NCBI GenBank assembly: GCA_003194525.1
Contig: NBIV01000305.1
Coordinates: forward strand, 1-64,000
Direction: 5' to 3'
DNA from: Gracilariopsis chorda
Lineage: Eukaryota; Rhodophyta; Florideophyceae; Gracilariales; Gracilariaceae
DNA: 64,000 nucleotides
The position numbers were made by a program, and so were the translations under genes. The number at the start of each line of letters is the position of its first letter. The stretch's first letter is position 1. A model generated the notes under the pieces. It was not told the origin of the DNA. It did not search any database and was given only the letters and a program-made list of their open reading frames with translations. Below are positions 27,635 through 38,329 of this stretch, one piece after another.

Positions 27635-30237
27635 ATGGCGCCCCCCCGCTCGAAGTTCGCGCCCGTCTCTGCGGCGCGCCCGGTGCACACGCTCGCCCAC
27701 CCCGCCACCAGCCATTACGCCGCCGCCGTCCTCCTCTCCACCCACTCCCACGTCTCGCTGTACCCACCCTCGGCCCACTTCATCCCCCCACCGCCTTCTC
27801 CCTCCAACCCAATTTGCGCTACCGCCATCACCCCCGACGCCCGCATCGCCATCATCGCCCATACCTCCGGCCATGTCACCTTTCACAACATCCTTCAACC
27901 CTTCCCCCCGCAACGCTCACCCCCTTTCGCGACCAGCGTGTCGTGTCTTTCATAGCCGTGCATCCCTCCGCCGCCTACGTCGCACTGGCTTCTTCAGACG
28001 GTCTCACCCATGTTTATGATGTCAACAACCGCTCGCTCACTCACATCCTCAACCCCGCCCGAATCATCACCTGCCTCACCTTTTCACCGCAATCTCACTC
28101 CTTGTACGTCGCAGCTGAAGATGGCACCATATGTCTCTTTGACCTGCGCACGAAATCTCGCAAACCAGCTCGAAGCTGGTCGCCCCACGTCGCACGCATC
28201 AGCGCACTTGCATTTTGCTCACAACTTCTTTTGTCCGTCTCGCAGGACAATGTCCTTGCACTCACCAACACTACTCAAAAACAGCCAAGCCCAACTCTGT
28301 TACGCGCCGACGATTCCCTTGTAGACCTCGTAGCAATCGATCACTACGCCCTCACAGTCGGCGAGAAAGGAACTATCCGTGTGTGGAATACGAAAACACT
28401 TCAGCAACTCTCTCAATGCGCTCTTTCGCTTCCCTTCGTTGACAGCGATCTCCAAGACCCCATATCCGTACTTTCCATGAAACTTATTTTGAAGCGAAAG
28501 CTTGTTGTCACCCTGTCGGACCATACTGTCCTCTTCGTCGATGCGCGTGACGTAAATGCGCTAACTGTTTCAGACCAAATCCTGTGTGGAAATCTGGAGG
28601 AAATCTACGACCTTCGCCCGCTAAATCACTGTACTCTTGCCCTTGCCTCTAATTCGAACGCAGTCCACATTCTCACCTCCGAGGCGGAAAGCTGGCGTTG
28701 TGAAGCCCGACTTCAAAGACATACGGGCATTGTGCTGGCACTCGATTCCTTGACGTCTGAGAAAGCACTCAAACAAGACGACGCAGATGCCTACTTGGCA
28801 ACCAGCTCTCGCGACAGAACAATTCGGGTCTGGCGACGGAAACGACACAACTGGCATTGCTTTGCTCTTGGAGAAGGCCATACCGATGCTGTCGGCGCCG
28901 TAGCATTATCACCACGGGTCGTAGAGGGCCAGTTTTTCGTCGTCAGTGGCGCGTCGGACCGAACAATTAAACGTTGGAGTCTTGACGCTGCAAAACGTGC
29001 GGCGTCAAGACTCCAAAGTTTAAATGTTCGATCTGCAAAGCGTGCGGCGGATAAGATCGACGTCAAGGAAGATGCACGTGCCTTCGAAGCCAACGGGGAC
29101 GCCCTTTCTCTATCTGCGAATTGGACAGTTCTGGGACACGATAAGGACGTCAATGCTGTGGCGGTATCACCAGACGGCCGCATTGTTGCCTCAGGTTCAC
29201 AAGATCGCTCGGTCAAATTATGGGATGCCTCTGATGGTGTTTTGCTGAAAAAGTGCACCGGGCATCGTCGCGGGGTTTGGGCAGTTCAGTTCTCCACTGT
29301 GGATCGCATTGTGGCTAGTTGTAGTGGAGACGCCACCGTACGATTATGGAACGTCGCTGATGGCACCTGCCTTAGAACGATGCAGGGACATTTATCCGGA
29401 GTTCTTAAAGCGGTGTTTATCAGCAGCGGAACACAACTGGCTTCTGCTGGTGCGGATGGGTTGATGAAGTTATGGAATGTCAGGGATGGTGAGTGCTGTG
29501 CTACTTTTGACGGGCATGAGGATCGTGTGTGGGCACTTGCCGCCGTTGAAGACGGTGAAAAGGTGGTCAGCGGTGGCGCCGATGGTTTGTTGCAGGTTTG
29601 GAAAGACCAAACAAAAGAATCTGTCGAGGCTAAGGTTAAGCAAACGGAAGAAGAAGAGCTGGTCAAGCAGGCAATTTTCAATGCGGCTCGTTTGAAGCAA
29701 TGGGGCGTCGCAGCTAAAGGGGCCCTGCAGCTGGGTATGTCGCAGAAGCTGAGAACAGTTTTTTCCGATCTGATTTGTAGCGCGGAGAATCCGGATATGG
29801 AGATGACGAAGATTGTCCAAGGGCTCGCCAAGAGGGATGGTGAAATGGATTGGAGTTTGTTGCGGAAACTTTTGCTGTACTGTAGAGACTGGAATGCTTC
29901 TGGAGGTTACAAGAGTGCTGCAGTTGCGGCACACGTGATGCAAGCCATCTTTAGCTGTTGGAGCTCCGACTTCTTGTGCGATGCCTTCACGGGTGAGGAA
30001 AGAGCACTCGTGGAAGCACTTACTGCGCACGTGGAAAGACATTCAGAACGAGTTTCGCAGATGAGGACTAGTTTGGGAATACTTGAATTCACCCTTAAGA
30101 GCATGAGAGGTCTAACAGACGTGCAAATGAATAGCGCCTCTGCTGCGAAGGGTGCCAAGAAAGCAACAGTTGTCATCAGCAGAGAAGAGCCTAGAAGGAA
30201 GCGAAAAGCCCGGGACGAATTCCCTGTCGAGTACTAG
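27635..30237 (+). CDS. UTP13: TBL3/UTP13-like WD40 protein of the small-subunit processome
   Basis: This is a nucleolar U3 snoRNP (UTP-B) scaffold needed for 18S pre-rRNA processing. The main frame (from about 27.9 kb) carries many WD40 repeats. The clearest are GHDKDVNAVAVSPDGR (~29.14 kb), GHRRGVWAVQFS (~29.26), GHLSGVLKAVF (~29.39) and GHEDRVWALAAV (~29.51), each ending in a LW-D or VW-D type strand. After them comes the helical Utp13 C-terminal domain (about 29.66-30.10 kb, e.g. EEEELVKQAIFNAARLKQWG) and a basic KRKAR tail, a nuclear localisation candidate. The N-terminus (MAPPRSKFAPVSA at 27635) lies in another frame that closes at 27955. The switch, near a six-C run at ~27903-27910, is either a lesion, a sequencing slip or a ~60-base intron. 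Length of ~860 residues fits the family. Confidence 0.87.
28960..29030. repeat. Long hairpin inside the UTP13-like coding sequence
   Basis: Arm 28960-28988 (29 nt) pairs with 29002-29030 at 26 of 29 positions around a 13-nt loop. The loop-proximal motif TGCAAAACGTGCGGCG recurs as TGCAAAGCGTGCGGCG just after the second arm. The encoded peptide is an Ala/Lys/Arg-rich linker between two WD repeats, so the duplication is tolerated there. Confidence 0.85.
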
Positions 30238-30848
30238 TTATAACACTAACTGCTGTGTATTATCCAAGAATATTGTAGAGGGCATCCAATCGATTAACAT
30301 TATGCCCCTGGTTTAAAACGTGCTGTAGCCTTCTACCGCTGGCATCTGTTCAGGAAATGAAGCGGACATTGACGTTCAATGGTGTGAGGGTATCTAAGGA
30401 AAGAACATTTCATCTTACAGGTAGTCGGCGGTCCTATCTGACGTTGAAAGATGAGGCACGAATGGGCGAATGACGACGCAAAAGTCAACATGGAACACAA
30501 GAACTCTATTCTCTAGCTTGTACTTCTCGAGTGCTCCGTGCCCCCTCTTCCAGAGCCGCGTTCTACGACTGATGTGGAGGTGGTATCTCCTTCAGAAGAA
30601 CAACTGTTTCAGGCAATGGGTATTTGTTTACCAGCAGCACCTACCTTCGTACCTACGCTAAAGACCAACATATACAGCAAAGCTGTTCTTGACGTGCATA
30701 CCTCAACATCCATACCGCTGACGTGGAAAGAAATACGATCTTCACCTTGGTAACAGTTTCAGTTCGATTACAGACAAAAGATTCCTCGAATTATTGGCAT
30801 GTTGGCCTGTTTTCACAAGGGTGAAAACCCAATGCGCAGATAGGGCCC
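30238..30848. other. Spacer between the gene island and the gypsy element
   Basis: No coding region or repeat is recognised. The bases directly left of the LTR are TAGGGCCC; no matching duplication is seen at the far end of the element. Confidence 0.45.
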
Positions 30849-31112
30849 TGTCATACGTGTACTACACGTGTATGCAGCAATGACATAAGTTAGCAATGTC
30901 ATTGCTATTCCGTACTTTATTGGGTAGCATGGCAAGTAACCCTCCAGCTGCTTGCCACGTGTAAGATTTCTGTTACAACGGAGAAGCATATAAGTAGGTT
31001 TGCTTCATTGCCCTCGGTTGCACAATGAACTTGAAGAAAAGAAGACACACAGACACAACAATAAAAATAAATTCTCGGCGCCGCCCTTTTGCAGCGCTAA
31101 CATGGTACTCTC
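30849..31112 (+). repeat. 5' LTR of the recent gypsy element
   Basis: It begins TGTCATACGTG and carries a GCATATAAG TATA box (~30988) and an AATAAAAATAAA-type polyadenylation region (~31061). A CA dinucleotide at 31101-31102 followed by TGGTACTCTC could mark LTR end plus primer-binding site, but the same ten bases also follow the other copy. The end may therefore be at 31102 or 31112. Confidence 0.92.
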
Positions 31113-31416
31113 GAGGAGGGCCGACGCTTCTAGTGCAGGCTCTCGCATATACATCTTTGACGGTAGTTCACAAAACGATGTTGTCAAATATTTTTTTTTT
31201 TCCTTTGAAAACTTTATTATGAAAGGAAGTCATCAGAATAGAGAGCATCAAAAATCATCGGATATATTGATGGTGTAGAATTTTGAAATCTATTATGATA
31301 CGTATGCAATCGATGGCGCTTTATCTGAAAAGCCTTCAAACTACTCTGAAGTAAAACTTCCGCTACTCGAAAGGTTTCCAGTTGTTAAAGAGCCGCAAGA
31401 GCTTATTAATAAAGCA

Positions 31417-33156
31417 ATGGAATTTAATCTTCGATCATTTGAACTTTTGGAGTCTTTGAAGGAAATGTATCACTGTTTGGGGAAGGCTGGTTTCAACGAG
31501 CAAGCCAGGTATGGACTACTTCGGAACGATGTGGTGAAACATATGGATCTTGCTCAGTTCGTCCTGGTCAGAGTAGCGGATGACTATGAGTCTTTGAAGA
31601 AGACTGTTAAAGACTATGTGAACTGTGTGAAGTCCTTTCAGTCCTCATATTCATTTTCTCAGGGTTCATCATCTCGTAGAGATGAACCAAAGAAGATCAT
31701 TCATGGTCCAGAACAGGTCTTCCAATCCTTGGAAAATAAGCTGGAGGATCTGACTGAGCAGATTTCACAACTCTATCTGTTAGTGAAGGAAACACAGAGT
31801 GAGCCAACACAAGACAGTGTGATTCGCCGCTGTTCGTATTGCAAGAAACCCGGTCATGGAGCCTCAAGGTGCCCCGACAACCCACACAGAAACACTCGTT
31901 GTAAAAGATGTGAAAAACTGGAGCATTCTGAAGCTACATGCTGGGCAAGAATTCCAGCTCCGGAGCCAAAGAAGGTACGGATTGCCGAGGCTGATGTTGA
32001 ATCGAAACCCGAGAGGAACCTGAAATTCTCCTCTGATTCTAATGCAGGCCCATCTGGAAATAATCAAGCAACGGTGCTCACTGAATGTCAAGATGTAGAC
32101 CTTGTGAATACTACCAAACGTGGTCCTAATGGCAAGGCCCTACCGAAGAAAAATAAGGCATTAGAAGCCGATCTTCCGCCCTTGTTGAATCCAATAGAGC
32201 GCGTTCCTATGAACTTTGGGGTGGAGGAGCCTATGCGACTCCCCTCCATTCGGAAGAGAACTTCCACTCGAAGAACAGCGAAAAAGAAGAAAGCCGCACC
32301 TAAATGCAAGTCATCCACACCGGATCATGTTGGTAAGTTCAACGTGTTGATTGAACTTGCCAATGCCTCACGTGGCCTCACATTTGGACAACTTTTGCAC
32401 GGAGACGCTGATGAATCCAAGAAGCAAATCAAGAAGTTATTCGTGAAAAATGTTGCATCTCGAGCAATGACTGCTACGCAGACAGATTCACCCACTAGAA
32501 GACTAACAGTTGTCTCAGTGAAGGTATATGGAACGTCTGTTGCAGCTTTATTGGACTCGGGAGCAGTAGCGATTCTTATGTCTCTTTCAGTTGCAAAAGG
32601 ACTTGGCTTATCTCCAGAATCTACCACTAGAAAGATAACGGTGGCTGATGGAACCTCATCTGTTGTGAAGGGGATGTTAGGGAGTATACCAGTAACCTTT
32701 GGAAGTTTGAGAACACATTTGAACTTCCTAGTTGTTGAAGAACCCCCGTTCGATGTCATTATCGGATTACCGACATTGGAGAAATTACAGACCTGTCTCG
32801 ACCTTGGTAATCAGAATGTGACGGTTACCATCGATGGAAAGACATCTGTCCTAGACTTGGATTATGATTACAAGGTACCGAGGCTACTCGACTCTGGTAC
32901 CGACAGTGAAGACTTCACAAGTGATTCTGATATTGCTCCATTCTCAAGCTCCTTGGAGAGCGAGAGTGAGGATGATCTTGTGCTTTCAGTAAGGGATGAG
33001 ATTCCATTCGAGCCAGACATATTTCATGCTGAAGAAGAGGAAAGGATTCCGGATTTGCTAGAAAAAGATGCCGAAGAACAAGATCATAATGAAGATGATG
33101 AACACACCGAATTGGAGACTGTTTCTGAAGAGGATGATGAAAGGTCTGCTCATTAA
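31417..33156 (+). CDS. Gypsy Gag-protease frame
   Basis: An open frame of 579 codons. Two tandem CCHC knuckles lie at about residues 139-176 (CSYCKKPGHGASRC and CKRCEKLEHSEATC, both C-x2-C-x4-H-x4-C). Before them is a helical region ending in a Gln/Glu coiled-coil stretch. A Lys/Arg-rich patch (~285-305) follows. The protease motif LLDSGA has its Asp at residue 380, with PFDVIIGLPTLEKLQ further down as the second protease landmark. The last ~70 residues are strongly acidic (Glu/Asp). Known family role: particle protein and its maturation enzyme. Confidence 0.88.
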   Translation: MEFNLRSFELLESLKEMYHCLGKAGFNEQARYGLLRNDVVKHMDLAQFVLVRVADDYESLKKTVKDYVNCVKSFQSSYSFSQGSSSRRDEPKKIIHGPEQVFQSLENKLEDLTEQISQLYLLVKETQSEPTQDSVIRRCSYCKKPGHGASRCPDNPHRNTRCKRCEKLEHSEATCWARIPAPEPKKVRIAEADVESKPERNLKFSSDSNAGPSGNNQATVLTECQDVDLVNTTKRGPNGKALPKKNKALEADLPPLLNPIERVPMNFGVEEPMRLPSIRKRTSTRRTAKKKKAAPKCKSSTPDHVGKFNVLIELANASRGLTFGQLLHGDADESKKQIKKLFVKNVASRAMTATQTDSPTRRLTVVSVKVYGTSVAALLDSGAVAILMSLSVAKGLGLSPESTTRKITVADGTSSVVKGMLGSIPVTFGSLRTHLNFLVVEEPPFDVIIGLPTLEKLQTCLDLGNQNVTVTIDGKTSVLDLDYDYKVPRLLDSGTDSEDFTSDSDIAPFSSSLESESEDDLVLSVRDEIPFEPDIFHAEEEERIPDLLEKDAEEQDHNEDDEHTELETVSEEDDERSAH

Positions 33157-33207
33157 GCGACGAAGTTGAAATATTTACCACTTATACAGCAAGTGTGAAG
33201 CTCGACA

Positions 33208-34560
33208 ATGAGGAACAAAAACATCATTGCCTGGTCTTTGGGAGACCTGCGCCCATCTGATGTTCCAGTGAAACACTCGTTCGAGCTAAATGATCCAACA
33301 CCAATATACAGGAGGGTGCAAAGACTGCCTCCGAAATATAATGATGTTGTACGAAAAGAGATCAATGACATGCTGCGCATTAGTATAATTACCCCGTCGG
33401 CTTCTGAATGGTCTTTTCCTGTCGTCATTGCATTGAAGACGAATGGCAGACCTCGCTTCTATGTTGACTATCGAGCCCTGAATGCAGTGATGAAAGCCGA
33501 TCGTTGGCCTTTACCGAAGATCGAAAAGATATTCGATGACCTGAGAGGATCAACCATTTCTACAACTTTATATCTATTCTCTGGATACTGGCAAGTAAGA
33601 ATGGCTGACTATTGCAGAGAGAAGACAACTTTTGTTTGCAGATACGGTACTTATCAATTTGAATTCATGCCATTTGGACTTATGAATACCCCTGCAGCTT
33701 TTCAGAGAATGATAGATATTGTCTTGAAAGGACTAGAATTCTCCATGGTATATGTGGATGATGTTGTAATATTCTCGAAGAATATCGAAGAACATATTGA
33801 TCATTGCTTACAAGTGTTTAACCGAGTTGAATCTTATGGATTGAAGATTAAGGATACGAAATGAAGCTTCGCTCAATCCAAAGTGCGACTCCTCGGCCAC
33901 ATTGTTGATGGTAGTGGAATTCAAGTAGATCCAGAAAAGATTACAGTAATACAGAAGGCATCTGAGCCATGCAATGCATCTGGGTTAAGAAGTTTTCTGG
34001 GACTAGCCGGGTATTATCGTCGTTTCAGATCACATTTTGTAGAAACGTCGGCAGTCTTCCATGAAGCTACATCAGAAAAGAAGAAATGGATTTTGGCCTC
34101 AGATATGCAGAATGCTTTTGAAGAACTGAAAATGAAGTTGATTACACCACCTGTCCTCGCATTTCCTGACTTTGAAACGACATTTGTCGTAGAAACAGAT
34201 GCCTCTTCTGTTTCGCTTGATGCTGTTCTGGCTCAGAGAAAAGAATATAACAAGCTGCACCCCATACAATATGCCAGTCGGACTATGAAATCGGCAGAAC
34301 GAAACTATTCAGCATGCAAACGTGAAGCACTTGCAGTCACATTTGCGCTGAAGAAGGTCAGGTTGTACTTGTTGTCAGCCTTTCCTTTTACGTAGATAAC
34401 TGACCACCAAGCGTTACAGCACGCATTTAAGAAGAAAGATATGCACGGAAGACTTCCGAGATGGATGGATGTTCTAGCCGAATACGATTTCAAGATTCAA
34501 TACCGCTCGGGGAAGAAGAACCAAGCGGCCGACTATTTATCAAGAATTATGATTGATGAG
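33208..34560 (+). CDS. Gypsy reverse transcriptase and RNase H region
   Basis: The motifs appear in order: IITPSASEWSFPVVIALKTN, RFYVDYRALNAV, EFMPFGLMNTPAAFQRM, and the catalytic block MVYVDDVVIFSKN (about 33747-33785). Then come RSFLGLAGYYRRF and RNase H with VVETDASSVSLDAVLAQ, YSACKREALAVTFALKK and an ITDHQAL-type block. It is a fossil part of the element above. Confidence 0.9.
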
Positions 34561-34789
34561 ATTGAAGAACAGTATGATGATGTGAGCTGTATTGTTATGG
34601 AAAACGCGAAGTCGTTGAGGATGGAGAGTCATTTGGAGGATACTCTGAGATACCTTAACCGTAAAGAAATCTTGGAGAAAAACCCCAAACGTCGAGGAAC
34701 TATCCGCCGAAACGCAAAGATGTTTGCTGCTTGGAATGATAGAATGATGAGACGTACCTCCGAGGGTCTCTGAATAATCCCTCCACTTG

Positions 34790-35832
34790 CTTCAAGAACG
34801 TTAATTCTGAAAACATTTCATGATGATATTGGGCGCTGGGATGTTCAATGTACTAAGAAATTTGTTTTGGACAGGTATTGGTGGCCGAACGTTCATCGTG
34901 ATATGATTGATTATGTGAACAGTTGTGACGGATGTCAACTAGCTGTGTCCATACCAACATACAGGACGACACTGAAGTATCCTCTCACAGGCTTGTTTCA
35001 CATACTTTTAATTGACTTTGCTGGACCATTCCCAGCCACAACATTAGGAAATAGGTTCATATTAGTCGCAGAGTTGAACATCTAACTGGATGGCCTCTTG
35101 GTCAAGCTACACAAAATGCCACAGCTCAAGCCGTTATCGACTTTGTGCAGAAGGACATAATCTATTCCTTTGGGCCTCCTCATCTGATCATCTCTGACAA
35201 TGCGACGTGCTTTTACCGCAAGCACTTTAATGAACTTTATGACTGAGCATAGCATTGTCTGGAAAACCGTATTGGTCTATGCTCCAATGTCAAATGGAAG
35301 AGCTGAGAGGATGATTGAAACTTCGGAGAATGCTATGAGGAAAACGGTTTTAGAGTCTCAGACTTCTTGGGATGAAGCAATTCCTGGTGTCTTATACGGA
35401 TATCGGCGCGGTTCACTTCGAGGAGGCAGTTCACCTTTTGAACTCTTGTACAGAACTCCTCCCCGAATGACTAATGATGACGCCACCCCATTACTTCTAG
35501 CTGCCACTGGTACTCATGGGAAATTGGAACTAGATACTTTGATTTCGAGAAGATTCAAGAGGATTGAAGATCAATCTCAACCAAAGACTATACATATGCG
35601 AATTATCACATTTAACGTTGGTGATGAGGCGCTCATCTGCATAGGCAAGGCACTTAACCCTGCTAAGAAATGGCCGGCCTTTACATCCGAGTATTTCGGC
35701 CGATGCCGTGTGACGAGTGCTAATCACCCTCCCTATCAACTGAAAAGTATGCACGGGAGAGTGACAAGACTACCCGTTCGTGCAAGAAGGTTGAAGCTCT
35801 CTCGCCGACGCCCATTGATTCTGGAAGATTAA
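34790..35832 (+). CDS. Gypsy integrase region
   Basis: RYWWPNVHRDMIDYVNSCDG with a following C-x2-C pair is the zinc-binding end. LLIDFAGPFPATTLGNRF holds the first catalytic Asp. APMSNGRAERMIETSENAMR carries the Glu block. A C-terminal DNA-binding stretch ends at 35832. No chromodomain is seen. Confidence 0.85.
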
Positions 35833-35952
35833 GAAAGAACTTTGATTAAGCGTTGAGCATTTGATTTATTGAATATTCATGAAGACTTGCTTTCTTGCAA
35901 CATGACTTGCGTTGCGATTGACTGCTCGAGGCTTTTTACCAAAGAAACTGCA

Positions 35953-36010
35953 GACTAAACCGTGCAACTGTGTTGAGTGGGGACTAAACCGTGCAACTGT
36001 GTTGAGTGGG
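35953..36010. repeat. 29-bp tandem duplication
   Basis: GACTAAACCGTGCAACTGTG and the nine bases after it occur twice head to tail, identical over 28 bases. It lies in the untranslated part between integrase and 3' LTR. Confidence 0.9.
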
Positions 36011-36199
36011 CTGCCCGCAGCTACAACTCTGATGTTCGCACTCAAGAGCAAGAATATCAAACGAAAGTATGAGTTTGTGTGAGTTTACTGCCCTTTGGAA
36101 GAGCCGCAGCAGAAGATACAACCGGTTTGGGAGGTGCCTGAGCATGAGAACTTATTTGAGACTGATCACGTACTGTATATATACTGTTTCAGCGCCAGG

Positions 36200-36227
36200 C
36201 CCGTGGCAGGGGCTGGGGAGGGTATCG
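36200..36227 (+). promoter_or_regulatory. Polypurine tract of the recent gypsy element
   Basis: A purine-rich run (GGCAGGGGCTGGGGAGGG) ends five bases before the TG of the 3' LTR, the expected primer site for plus-strand synthesis. Confidence 0.7.
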
Positions 36228-36491
36228 TGTCATACGTGTACTACACATGTATGCAGCAATGACATAAGTTAGCAATGTCATTGCTATTCCGTACTTTATT
36301 GGGTAGCATGGCAAGTAACCCTCCAGCTGCTTGCCACGTGTAAGATTTCTGTTACAACGGAGAAGCATATAAGTAGGTTTGCTTCATTGCCCTCGGTTGC
36401 ACAATGAACTTGAAGAAAAGAAGACACACAGACACAACAATAAAAATAAATTCTCGGCCCCGCCCTTTTGCACCGCTAACATGGTACTCTC
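36228..36491 (+). repeat. 3' LTR of the recent gypsy element
   Basis: It is identical to the 5' LTR except at three positions. It is preceded by the polypurine tract and followed by CAAGGCTGGC. Confidence 0.93.
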
Positions 36492-36631
36492 CAAGGCTGG
36501 CTACACCTAAGAGTGGCCAGTTATAAAACTTCATTCCTATTAGTTCAGACTTTGGACAAAGGCTTTCTTGTCTTGCTGGGACTGATGCGGGGGCTTGGAG
36601 CTTCTCCATGCCCCCATCTGGCGCTGCCTAG

Positions 36632-37001
36632 TGTCTATCTGACCAGCGACCTCATATGAGGTCAATATTAATTACTCTAGAAATTTATCAAAACCTTAAA
36701 ACTTTTCCAAAAACTTTTTCACTTTGATCTCCTCATCATGTCTTCTACGCCGGCAGCGCTGAACCATGTCCACAACACATCACCAACAGTCGTAGCTGTC
36801 ACATCAAGCACTATCGTCAAAAACATTCGTACACAATGGCCCCGTCCACAGATCTTTTAGTTCAAAGACCACCTGGTTAGCCATGTTTCAAGCTCGAAAT
36901 TCGAAATGTGGGGCCATGCGGATCAGATTTCAATTTTTTTTTTAATTTTGCGTGCCGTTGCTCTGACCTCATATGAGGTCAGCGCACTGGTCCGATAGAC
37001 A
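36632..37001. mobile_element. 370-bp non-autonomous DNA transposon (MITE) with palindromic sub-terminal motif
   Basis: The left end TGTCTATCTGACCAG and the reverse complement of the right end, TGTCTATCGGACCAG, differ at one base. A few bases further in, both ends hold the same perfect palindrome GACCTCATATGAGGTC (36648-36663 and 36965-36980). The interior is AT-rich with poly-A/T runs and no ORF. TAG precedes the left end and TTAG follows the right end, hinting at a 3-bp target duplication. The superfamily is not assigned. The element lies 140 bp beyond the gypsy 3' LTR. Confidence 0.8.
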
Positions 37002-38329
37002 TTAGCACCAGTCTTTCAGTATCCGGCGCAAGCGGCAGCCGGGAGGGAGTGGGTCGGGAAAACAAAGCGATAGTGCCATCAGATTTCGATGAAAGGAAAC
37101 AGGAGCCCTCGGGCGCGGTCGTTTGGTGCGATCGTCGCCGGTTGTGACGGTCGCACTCGGGGGAAAGCGCCTGAACCTGCAAGTAAATCCTTTTCAGCGT
37201 GCCTCGAAATCCCAGTTCTTTGTCGACGAAGAGTCAGCTGCCGATTCTAGCCGTCAGATAGTTTTTCTAAACTGTTTGACCGCAAAATACTCAAACTGGT
37301 CTGTCCATTTTGCAGTGAATAAGGAACATTGAAAGATGAATCTGCCACACACTGGTCAAAGTTTAAATCAATGTGCGGCGATGTGCGCAGATGAGATCCC
37401 CATAGCTGCGGCAAGTATAATGTAGCGTATGATTTAGGAGAATGTCCGAAAAGCAGGCGGGCGTAAACACGTGTCAATTGCTGTATTCATGTCATGTAGC
37501 TCGACTACTAATCCTTATCTACTCTTGTATCGCTCAAGCAGACTGCTAACCCTCGATTCCGCTCTGAACGGGAGAGTTATATGGGCCAAAGCTTACCAGT
37601 TAACCCTTGAATTCTGTGTTAAGTATAGCCGCCAACATATTCCACAGCCACATGGGCTTAACTTGGGAAATTGTTTAATCTGAGACAGCATGGCTTCTGA
37701 AACATGGTATCTTGAGTTTTGCAGGTTGCATTCGCCTCCCTTCCAACCTCAGCAAGCTTTTGCGAGAGCCTGGCCACTCTCTTGCCCCTCACACATTCCA
37801 AGCTCGACAACCATCATCCCTCTTTCCATGACACGCCCAACCGCCGGCGTCAAAAATCAAACACAACGTAGAGTGACAAAAAAGGTAACCATGAACGAAC
37901 CGTAGAGCTTCTCAAACAAAGCAAAGACCGCGTTGGATAGCATCAGCGAGTATTCTTTCCCGTTCTACTGCATACCACTTTTATGCAGCATTGAAGAACA
38001 CACGTATCGCAGCAATCAGCGTACTCCTTAGTTCAGTAGTGTAATAGAATACGATTAAACAACCCGGCATCTGGGCACGTATATGCTATAAAGACGGCGG
38101 AATGTGACACGAAGATATCGGATTCAGCCAATCATTGCCAAGCGATGAACAATAGTGGCCACTGAGCACCGATTTACAATATCTCGAAATCATTCAGCTG
38201 TCGTTTCACTCGCATTTGTGGCCAGCAACTAGAGAGTGAATCTCCACATAAATAAATAAACGTACGCTCGAAAAAGGCGGAGAGAAAACAAGCATGGAGG
38301 TGCCTGTCTTTGCTTAAGATTCACTCTAC
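37002..38329. other. Unassigned spacer
   Basis: I see no gene or repeat that I can support. Short ORFs have no motif. Confidence 0.4.

Larger units (their letters stand above)
30849..36491 (+). mobile_element. Ty3/gypsy LTR retrotransposon, structurally complete and recent
   Basis: The two LTRs (30849-31112 and 36228-36491) match at 261 of 264 positions with no gaps, so insertion is recent on the scale of this window. Between them lie gag with two zinc knuckles, protease, reverse transcriptase, RNase H and integrase in gypsy order, then a polypurine tract. Total length is 5.64 kb. No chromodomain follows the integrase, unlike the element at 1-8.4 kb. It is broken in about five places. No target-site duplication is obvious, which could reflect rearrangement at an end. 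Confidence 0.93.

Noticed and set aside
27291-27913. Minus-strand ORFs opposite the UTP13-like gene start
   Set aside because: They are Gly/Arg-rich shadows of a GC-rich coding and promoter region.
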